A stretch of 64,000 nucleotides of DNA from Branchiostoma floridae (taxonomy: Eukaryota; Chordata; Leptocardii; Amphioxiformes; Branchiostomatidae): assembly GCF_000003815.2 (NCBI RefSeq), contig NC_049983.1, forward strand, positions 23,681,742 through 23,745,741, in the 5' to 3' direction. The position numbers were made by a program, and so were the translations under genes. Shown one piece after another: positions 18,286 through 30,200 of the stretch. The stretch's first letter is position 1; the number at the start of each line of letters is the position of its first letter. Under the pieces are notes generated by a model, which was given only the letters and a program-made list of their open reading frames with translations, did no database searches and was not told the DNA's origin.

Positions 18286-21200
18286 GTAAGGATGCTGATT
18301 TTCATTGATCAAACTAAAGGTGGGACTTCTGAAATATCAATTTTAATTAATGTGATTAGTATTTTGATGGAATGGTAACAAACTAGCAGCAACAAGTTAT
18401 TTCGGCTTTTTTATCTGCGCAATATATTGCGGTGCATACTGTTCTCAATATTGACAATTGATAGCCTTACTTGATGATATGTCAACTGCTGAAAAACTAT
18501 TTCAATGTACCATGTTACAAAAAACAGTAATTTGAGCCAAATTGCCAACTATATTCACCAGTGTTATAAATAATCATGTAATTCTGACAGGAAACTGCAG
18601 ATTTGTAAGATATGACATGATTTAGAGTGAGAGCATCTCTATGCAGAAATTTGCTGTCAACAAACAATTATTTCAGACATACCCAAAGAATCTGATCAGG
18701 TTTACTGTGCCTGTGACATGGTTTATCTCAAAACACCGTCAAGGTGTAAGGAATTCCAGACCTACATGAAAGTGAATGTGACATGGCACAACGCCACTCG
18801 GATATTCACATAACATTGTACATACTCTCACTGATAGTGTTCAGGTCAACTTGTCACAATGATGGACATAGCTTAGTTTGGTATTGCTACCACTTAGCTA
18901 TGCCCTACTTATTCACAAGAAGAAAGGTATGAATGAACTATTATAGTATACTCATAATCTCACTTACTCACTCACACTCACTATCTGGTTTAGCATCTGT
19001 TGTTCCCTGTCTACCAGGGGTTAGACGTCTATTTAATATTAAATTACACGTTTGTGCAATTAGTGTATTTGTCTCTGTCCAGGCATTTTGTAACCAGTAT
19101 TGTTCGAACTGTTGTTCTATCCAGCCTCGCCAGTCATCCCTGCATGTGGCCAGCGAGTGCGGGCAGACTGAGGTAGCAGAGCTTCTGATAAAAAATGGGG
19201 CTAAAATGGAGGCGAGGGACGGGGTAAGTAGCTATAACCCTGCTCTCATTTTTCCTGCCCTGTACCGGGACAATGGTGACCATGATGATGTCACAACACT
19301 CACAACATTAATAGTCATCTACTAAATTAAATGATCCCTTCCAAGAAAAAGTCTCATTCAGAGATAGATTGATGCTATTGTTCTGGAGTAAGGTAAGTTT
19401 AAATAACTTGTATATAAAGGCATTTTGTCACTGAGTTTTTTTTCATATTCTATAAATGAATGAATAAATATTCCTTCTGTGGCTTCCCGAATAACACACA
19501 TAGACTTACTACTTGTGCATAATGTACATAATCATTCCCAAACGTCGCTATATTGCAGAATAATAGTAAAAGCACCTGTTTCAAAATGTTAAAAATGGAC
19601 ACACTTTCTTCATACATGAACTTACGGTTTTTGACTTTCACCTACTAGTACTAGCCAGTTGTGCATGTGGATGTCATCCAAGTCAGTGTTGCAATATAGT
19701 AATTAAACGTAATACTAAGGCTACATGAATGACTATTCCATTATTTGCTATCATCTACAATGTATGCACGCAGCGGTTGGTGCAGAAGATTGTGACCTTT
19801 TTATCATATATTATGTTCTTTTCGCACTCCCCATGCGCTAACCTCTGCTGCATGCTTCAAAGGGCCACACTTAAAATTTTACACAGAAGATAACAAATAC
19901 TAAGTTAAGTTATTTAACTCTCTGTCATCTACCTTATTTTATCAAACCAATAATTAGAAATACTTTTGATATGATCTCTAACATTTGAAGTGATAAAAAA
20001 AATTATATTAAATTTTTGTATTCATTTCATTCCACGTTTGCGTTTTTTCATAGCATTTTGTGACAGTATGCTTGTCTCTTGGCAGTCATGTTGTATTCAG
20101 TTACTGTCCAAACTGTTGTTCTATCCAGCTTGACCAGACATCCCTGCATGTGGCCAGCAGGTACGGGCAGACTGAGGTAGCAGAGCTTCTGATACAAAAT
20201 GGGGCTGACCTGGAGGCGAGGGACGAGGTAAGTAGCTATAACCCTGCCCTCCTTTCTACTGACCTGTACCTGGACAATGGTGCCCATGGTGCCCCTGTCA
20301 CAATACTCACAATATTTAATTATCCCTTCCAGCAAACAAGTCCCATTCAGAGATTACCTTGATGCTAATGTTTTGGTATAAATGACTTGTAAAAAGCAAG
20401 GCATTTCATCACTGAGTTTCTTTTGTATGAGAGTCTTGCACTCTGCTCTGGTACTTCCCCTTCCATGGCACACACATTATAATGTTTACAACTGTATTAC
20501 AGAGTAGTAAAATGATCTGTTTTCAAGTTGAGAGTTTCAGTTGTACAAACTTCCCCCATGAATTCACGGTTTTACTTCCACTTACCAAGTCGCGTGTGTA
20601 GATGTCACCTATCAAATCAAGTCAGTGTGGTAGATAATATTATATGCTACTTGAATGAGTCTTCCATATTTTACCACTAAAGGCATTACAGATTCTGAAG
20701 TGTTTTTTTTTTTTTATTTACATAATGGTTATCAAGTAACAAGAGTCTTTACAAGACCCGAAGGCCACTCCAAGGTTATGGGTTACATTTTGCAAACAAT
20801 TGGTTAAGGTGTAAATAGTCTCAATGCACTGTGTAGTTTTATGTAACGTGTTTGTCTTATGACTCCAGGAAGACTATCGATACATTGAATTCACTTGAAA
20901 ATTCATCTGTGTTGGTAGAAGTCATTATTTAGCAAAAATTGGACTCACACGAATTTTCGACTGAACGGCATGCACCAATCTTTTGTATTTACATTGTACT
21001 GACAAATAGAGATCTTTTGAATAAACAAATTAGCAAATTCTTTACGGTGTGATATAAATTTTTTCCCTCTCTTCATAGAGATGACACAATTTTGACAAAA
21101 TACAATCACCATTACCACCAGGTCGACCTCTTCATGAATGAGCCTGAACAGGGAGAGATATTTTGTGTTACACACACCACCTTTATTACTCTTCTCTGTA

Positions 21201-24200
21201 CAGGACCAGGACACTCCCCTGCATAAAGCTGCTGCTGGAGGTCACACCGGGACTTGTGAGCTTCTGATTCGTTATGGGGCTGATGCTACGACCAAAAATG
21301 AGGTGATACATGTACATATTTGCTTACAATGAAGACGTGCATACCTGTTATTGAGTGTAAAGATGGGCATTGGTGATGTAATATGACTTAACTAGAGTTC
21401 CACGAACACATACCTTTGCCAAATAAACCAGGTTTGTTATGTAGAATGATGTCTGTAGACAGATGCATTACTCATTTCATTTTCTTTATAATTATATGCT
21501 TGGAGTTGGTTTATAAAATTTTGGCATTGATTATGCAAATTAGATCCCAAGTTACAATTAATTGATATTAAATTGTATCAAGCATTACTTAAGCTGTCAG
21601 CATACCAAAAATCATGATGATCCTTTGATCCATTCTTGATTTTTTCTCTTTCAAAGTCTTTAAATACACCTCTTACTGTTTTCCCTCTTTCTCAGTTACA
21701 TATGTGACAACTTTGATGAAAGTACTATAATGGAATGCAGTGGATTTATGAACTTTTCCTAATCAATGATGCAACTTAGCTGTTAACTTCCATGATAAGT
21801 ATCACATTATATAAGTCTTCACTTAGGCTATCTACATGCCAAAAATCATGATGATCCGTCAACACGTTCACATTTTCTCATTAATTATGCAAATGAGATC
21901 ATCATTTGCATGAAAAATATGTATTGACATTTCTCTCTTTCTCAGCTACATATGTGACAAGTTTTAAAGTCCTATCATGGAATGTAGTGAATTTATAAAA
22001 TATCCTCATTAATTATGCAAATTAGTTGTTGATTTGCATAATTGGTATCTCATTATGTAGGCCTTCACTTACGCTACGTACATACCAAAAAACATGATGA
22101 TCCGTCAACATTTTTATATTTTCTCATTAATTATGCAAATGAGGCCATCATTTGCATAATTGATATCTATTGACATTTCTCTCCTTCCCAGCTACATATG
22201 TGACAAGTTTTAAAGTCCTATCATGGAATGCAGTGGATTTATAAATTTTCCTCATTAATTATGCAAATTAGCTGTTGATTTGCATAATTAGTATACCATT
22301 ATGTAAGTCATCCCTCATTCTGTCTACATACCAAAAATCATGACGATCCGTCAACACGTTGCAGAGTTATTCTCGTCCAAAGTTTGAAAGGAAACCGGCG
22401 CCTGCAGTTCCATTAAAGCCGCTAGGGGGCCCAACTCACAGCACTTACTCTCTGCCTCGAGGGCTATCTACCGCTTAAAAATTATGATCACAGCATGTCC
22501 AGAACACGAGATATCAAAAATTGATGTTCTGCTGCAGTACCTTAGCAAGCCGCTAGGGGGCCCATTATCGAACTTGACCTTCGTTTTCCCGACCCCTACC
22601 CACCTACCAAATATTATCGGGATCCATCCAAGACTTCTTGAGTTACGCTGTTAACAGACAGACAGACACACAGACACACAGACTCACAAGCCCAAAACAT
22701 AACCTTAGCCATTCTGGCAAAGGTAAAAATGTTATTTACTACTACAGTTCAGTTCAGTTCAGTTACAGTACATCCTCTCCGTCATCTGTACATACAGGAC
22801 CAGGGCACTCCCCTCCATGAAGCAGCTGCTGGGGGCCACACCGGGACTTGTGAGCTTCTGATTCGTTCTGGAGCTGACGTTACGACCAAAGATAAGGTGA
22901 TTTATATTTGTTCCAACTGACCTTTATCACATATTTTGTCTATGAATACATGTAGTACCAGTCCTCACCCTTGCATTTGGCTGCTGCTGGAGGGCACACT
23001 GAACGTCTGTTTTGTTCTGGAGCTGATGTTATAACGCAGGATGCAATAAAACATAGTTTAACTGAAATGGACTTTATTAGATTCATATATGGATGTAATT
23101 GTCGTATTCTGTAATGTTACGTTGAAGTTTACACAAGAAGAATGCATCATGTAACAACAACACTGACTCAAAAACAACATGGATAATCTAAACTCATTAA
23201 CTCAATAACCTCTGAGGACATGTTATCAAGTTGCACGATGGTAAAATTTGGCCCCAAAATTTCCAGACTTCTATGTGGGGATTTAGAACACGAATCATCT
23301 TCCATCGAACAGAACGCTGGCGTGATCGAACAGAACGGGCGTTCTATTTGGGGTCATCCGAGGTCACCCGCAGGTTGTTACAGTAAACACGCAGCAAACA
23401 CCCTCATTTTCCCGGGTGCCGTGCGTCAGAAGAAAAACAAACATTTTCACAAATATAAACCGTTATTTGGCAAGCTTAGTTTTGCTGCCGCTTAGTTTGG
23501 AACATGTGACATGTATTAAAGCTGCTGGCGTCATTATTGGTGACCTTGAATGTTACAACACTTGTTTACGGCGGTATCAATTACTCTATGTCACTATCAG
23601 TGCGACTCGACATAGGACCAAACATGGTATTTAAATCGATGGCAAAACGCGTGCAAATCAACTCTTTCAGGACTTATATTGTCGACAACTAATATCTCCA
23701 GCTTTGTGTCTTAGGGATTTTTGGAACATGGAGGCAATTTTGAATTACGAGTGTGGTGGTCGCTGCAGCTACTTATTAATCTTCCTGTCTTCCCTGTACA
23801 GTACCAGGACACACCCTTACACAAGGCTGCTGCTGGGGGCCACACTGGGATTTGTGAGCTCCTGATTCGTTCTGGGACTGACGTTATGGTGAAGAATAAG
23901 GTATTAGTTACTTGTTTCAAATAGACCTCACAAGACTCTATGGACGTAATATTTGTCTGCTGTAATTGTACATTGAAGCCTACACAAGAACACTGCATCA
24001 TGTAACAAACATATGAGGCCTTAACCGAAAACAGTGACACTCAAAAATAACATGGATATTACATAAAATATGAATTTCTGTCCCTGTACAGTAGTCTCTA
24101 CCAGACTCTGGGTCGCTGGAAAACGGTAGAAATGGCACAAATAGAGGAGTAAGGAGTGTAGCCGGCCAGGGAACAGTACGCGACCTGCGGCTACACTCCT

Positions 24201-27200
24201 CTGGCCGGCTTACTCCTCTATCCAGCAACCCGGAGTCTGGTAGAGACTACCTGTACAGGACCAGGATACATCCCTGCATTGGACGGCTGCTAGGGGCCAC
24301 GTGAGCTTCTGATTCGTTCTGGGGCTAATGTTATGGCCCTGGATAAGGTAAAATAAATCTAAGCTTATTTCAAAAATTCAAATGGACCTCACATTTTAAT
24401 ATATTCATTTGTTGAATGCAAAGCTGGGCATTGTTAACATTTTTATTAACAACACCATGTCCTTCCTCCCTGTACAGCACCATTCCACTCCCCTGCAAAA
24501 AGCTGCCGCTGGGGGCCACACCGGGACTTGTGAGCTTCTGATTCGCTCTGGTGCAGACGTTGACACAGCCATAGATAGGGTGATATACATTTGCTTTAAA
24601 GGAACATTTGAATATTACATTGTGTTAGAAACATGTTTGTTACTTTAAAGTCTGTTTTTGTTCAATGGCGGCGCTAACATTCGTTGTATTTTATTATTAA
24701 CTAACTCTGTCCCTATTTGGTTTATCATCTGTCCTTGTTTATTTATATAATACTTTGCTTATTAAAAAAACTAAACACTGCCCGTCCTCCCTGTACAGGA
24801 CCAGAACACACTCCTGCATCGGGCGGCTGCTAGGGGCGACACTGGGACTTGTGAGCTTCTGATAAGTTTGGGGGCTGGCGTTATGTTCCAGAATGAGGTG
24901 AAACAAACTTCTTTGAAATAGACATAACAAGATCTCAAATGTATGCAATCTTCTTCCGCAGTAACTTTGAATCTAAGACTGCACAAGAGCAGTGCATCAT
25001 AACAATCAAAATCTACATATGGTCATCAATCGTAGTCAACAGAGCACTACATTGAGTCAAGGAACGCAACACAACACCTGCATAATGATGCTTCTGGGGG
25101 CCACGACGAGACAAGGATAATCTAAACTCAATAAAATGTGATTGATGTATTACTCCGAGTGGGTACCCTAAAAGATATCCGAGCCAAAAACCGAACGGCT
25201 GCATGGACGCATGTTTTTAGCGGTGAGAAATTCCCTATTAGCCAGCCGAACTGATATCAAAAGTTAGATTGGTGAAAGCCTGCTTGTGACTGAAAAATTA
25301 GCAGGTAAAGTTTGACAGCCGCGCGCTGAGTCGGAGGTACACATTCCTGGGTTCTGAGTGGTGCGGTTGTACACTAGCAGCGAAAAAGTGCCTTTTGCGG
25401 GGATTGACTAATTGTACCTTGTAATTGCTATAAACAACAAACCTATGGATTCTAGTCATTGGCAATTTTTTCAATTATATAGAGTACATTTGCTCAACAT
25501 AGAATGAAAAATCTGCTGACATTTCATGTAGCTTCATTATGAACGCGACCATGTAAAACACGAATTACAACATAGAAGTCTATGGAAAGAAGAAACTCAT
25601 CAATGAGACCTTAAGTTGGGCATTGGCTATGTTATGTCATTAACATTAATATTATTACTGAGTCTAATACCATGTCTGTCCGCACTGTACAGGACCAGGA
25701 CACACCCTTACACAAGGCTGCTGCTCGGGGCCACACTGGGACTTGTGAGCTTCTAATTCGTTCTGGAGCTGATGTTATGGTGAAGAATAAGGTATTAGTT
25801 ACTTGTTTCAAATAGACCTCACGGACTCTGTGGACGTAATATTACGTAACATTGAAGCCTACACAAGAACACTGCATCATGTAACAATCACACTCACTCA
25901 AAAACAACGTGGATAATCTAGCTAAACTCAATAACTCAGTAAAATGTGAATAAATTATTAAGTTGAGCGTTGGCAATGTTATGTTATGAACAGCTCAGTA
26001 CTGACCATGTCTGTCCTCCCTGTACAGGACCAGTCCACTCCCCTCCATAAAGCTGCTGCTGCTTCTTGGCACCACACTGAGACTTGTGAGCTTCTGATTC
26101 GTGCTGGAGCCGATGTCACAGTCACAGATAAGGTGATATATATTTTTTTCAAACTAACACGTGAATACATGTTATCAAATGCAAAGTTGCAGTGTTGGTG
26201 AAGTTACGTTATCCGTTGATACATGGCGTAAATTACAATAAGGCAGATAAGAGAGGGATGTTCGCCAGGCCTCCATCCTGGTGAATCACCAACTCCAAAC
26301 AGAATGGTTTGCAACATTGCACACCGGGGCATGCTCCTTATACTTTTTTTGAAAGGTGTGGTGGGCTCTTAAACATGCACGCACGTGGGGTGTGTCTCTC
26401 CTCATAAATGGTACCTCCATTTAACGTCCTATCAGAAGGACGGCCCTAGCAAAAAATAGGTACTTATTTTCACCTGACTGAAGTGGTGAAAGTTGTGAAC
26501 CCAATGCGTTGCAGATTACTCCACCCAATCACACATCTTTCACAAGATACTGTATTTGCTGTTATTTTGCTTAGTAATACTTAAGTTTGTTAGTTGGTAA
26601 GCTGATTTGTTGCCTGCTTCAGTCGGGATAGACTATGAGAGATTGGTTTGTAACAGCAAGATATCAAATGCATCTTTCATGTTAACTTTACAGGAGGGGA
26701 AGACTCCCTTGGATTATGCAAGGGATCTGGAGACTCTACGGCACTGGAAGGTAAATCGCTTAATAGCCCACAACACTTTTCCATAGGGTACAGTCATTTG
26801 GTGCATATCAGGTGAACTCTGATCACCGGCAGTAGGATAATAGTGTGGTTTTAGTGTGCACAGAATGTTACATGTATTTACTACCAGCTACTCTATGATC
26901 TGTTGCTTTGTGGGAAGACTGTGATAATAAACAATTTACAACTAGAGTTTGACGACCTCATACCTCCATGAAATATGTAGAGCTTTTGTAGATTTCATGC
27001 AATTGACATTTAACATAATTTATGCATGGTGTTGTTACTAACGTACATATGTCACAATTATTAAATTCCCATCATTAATCATAAGAGGTTTTGCAATTTT
27101 GATATAAAGTAAAGTAAGTTCCTCATTACCATACTTGGTATCTGCTTATAATCCACCTATCATAATTAACATGTTACATTTATGGATTCCGTAGTTGTTA

Positions 27201-30200
27201 TTGAAAATAATGGAATTATACAATTTCCTCTTTAATTATGCAAATTAAGTCCTCATTTGCATAAAATGTATATCATTATGAATATATTTGCCTAAGCTAT
27301 CCATCAATCCTTTCTGCAGTTATCCTCTTTGGAATGTCTCAACAAAAATGCCTTTGCAGTTTAGAAATTAAATGTTAGGGGGCTGAAACTTGCCCCACTT
27401 TGTCATGACACTTAAAGCTAGCTATCACCCAAATGTCAAGACCATATCACGTCCGGGACAAGAGATAGATAGAAAAAACTGCTATGATAGAATATTCTCA
27501 TTAATTATGCAAATGTACACATATTTTGCATAATCAGTGTTTCATTTTGTACAACATTGTCTAAGATACCTACAAACCAAAAATCATAAAAATCCGTTGT
27601 TCCCTTCGTGAGTTATGACAAAGTCCTTTTTACCAACAAGCCCTACCCATTTTGCTAACTGGGAAGTGCTAAATGGTACCGCCCACGCGTGGGGGTCAGG
27701 GACCCGTGGGCCTTAGCTACTGTCAGGTTAATGGCTGCAAAGGGTGAAAGGAAGCAAACCAGCTGCAGGCTTAATAAGGGATTTATATTGCTTCAGAAGT
27801 TTTTGACAAAAATACTCCTGCCATCCCAAAGCTAGCCGCTAGGGGGGCAAAACTTTTGTTACTAATTCCTGAGATAAATAGCTATCTTACACCGAAAAAA
27901 CGTGACTTCAAAGCTGACTTCAAGGCTGTTTTGAAACAGATCATCCCGCATGCTGCTGAGATGGTCCAAGGAAACGCCAGTGACCTGCTGTGTAGCGAGG
28001 ATGAGGACCCGCTCATCAGGAATCGCACAAAGCTGATCCGGGACCTGACGTCATCGTCCGTCATGGGGGACGTCCTGAACCATCTCCTGTCACGTGACAT
28101 TCTCAGCGATGAGGAATACGAGCGTATCAGGGCAAAGGAAACACCCCGAGACAAGGCAAGGGAACTGTTGGACATCATGCATACAAAACACAAAAGCGCA
28201 AGAGATGTATTTAAGGAAGTCTTGAGAGAGGTCAACCTGCATGTTGCAGAACTGTTGACGTGTAGAGAGGATGAGGATCCGCTCACTATGAACCGCCCAG
28301 AGCTGGTCCAGGCCTTGAGAGATGTGGAGCCAATCCTAGACCACCTACAGGCATGTGACACCCTGACTGCCAAGGAGTGTGATGTCATTAGGGCAAAACA
28401 ATCACCCCAAGACAAGGCAAGGGAACTGCTTGACATGATAGGAAGAAAAGGTGCCCCTGCAAGTCGCAAGTTTAAGGATGCCATGGATGAGGTAAACCCG
28501 CATGCCGCCGAAATGATCAAAGACTCCAGTGACCTGCTGTTTAGAGAGGATGAAGATCTAGGGATTGAGGATGTATCAGGTATTCTTCTATTTGTCAATA
28601 GGCAAAATACATGTAACGATACTCACAGGTTCTAGAGCATACAAAATGCAATAGAGATTTATTGAATATTCTATAATATCCTACTAATATACAACAAAAA
28701 CTAACAATGTTAACCTTTCTGCAGTCCTGCAGTATCACAGGTACTGCAACAGTGACTATTTGTTGTTAATCACAACAATTATGGTTCCTTTTGGAAATTG
28801 GCTTAAAGTTTGTGTTGTATGCTAAATACTACTGCTGCAAAATACCACATGCCAGCATGACTGATAGAAGGAGAAAACAATTCAGTTCAGTTAAATATGA
28901 TATCATTCACACCAATATAGTATCAGTCCAGTAATTATGTCTGAGCGTCTCATGGAAGAAGTTATAACTACAAGTATGGGTAGTTCACAAAGCTTTTGAT
29001 GACTATCATCAATCAAGTTGTAAAGTAGAATGCACATGCTCTATTGTCCAGGTGACCCTGACGTGCCCATTGAGGTCCTGCTGCGGGGACCAGAGATGGC
29101 AAGACTTTATTCTCAAGCCAGAGACCAGGGGTTCCTGACTGTCCACAGCACAAGGGTTCCGGTGGTGGGGCAGTTCAGGTCAGGCAAGAGCTGCTTTATC
29201 AAGAGGCTGATGGGAGAAACAGTCAGGAAGGATGAGGAGGAACCCATCACGGATGGAATCCACATCATTTCTGATGTCCAAACCAAGACATGGAAGAAGT
29301 CACCAGGTTTGAAAAGCATGCTGATGACTTTTCATTTTTCTGTTACTCTTCTTTCTGTATTTTCTTTATCATCTGTCTTGTTCATGAATGTTTTGGATGA
29401 TTCAAGAATTGATTCTATTCCACTTCCTTTCACTCTACAGAGGAGATAGATGAATTAGCAGGACCATTGCTACCGACAGAGACCTCAACAGGTGATAAAT
29501 TAATATGTTGATTTGGTAAAGAGTGTTGCTTTTGTCTCACCATCTAGAATTGAAAGCTTCTGTTTTATACGTCAAAAAGCATTTACTCAAGCAACTAGAT
29601 AACAAGACACTGACAAAAGATAGTGGGTGCTTTCTTGTGAAGGGAAATAACAGGCCACTAGGGGTGCTAAAATAAGATGTACATTTTATAAACTAAGGCA
29701 ATTCTCCCAAAATTGCACGATACTGGAAAGAAATTGTGCCGGAATTAATGCAAAATAATCAATATATTCTAGTATTCTAAACTCCAGAATCTGAATGCAG
29801 TTAGAGGATCTAGAGATTTGTATTTTTAACAAAATTTTGATTTGAAAACTACTTAATGGCAGTTATGTTGAATTTCACTTTGTTAGCCAAAAATTTGGTG
29901 CAGAATGAATCAAGATACCAACAGTTTTTTTTAAGCATTCCTTCATTCTGCCTTTCATTACGTCAATATTAGCTCCCACTCACAGTGCTGCACTCTATAC
30001 AGGGCAGGAAATGGGTCTTGAGGAACAAACTATGCCAGACTCACCAAGCCTGGATAATCAGGGACAACCTCAACCAGACTCACCAAGCCAAGAGCATCAG
30101 GGACAACCTCAACCAGACTCACCAAGCCAAGAGCATCAGGGACAACCTCAACCAGACTCACCAAGCCATGAGCATCAGGGACAACCTCCACCAGACTCAC

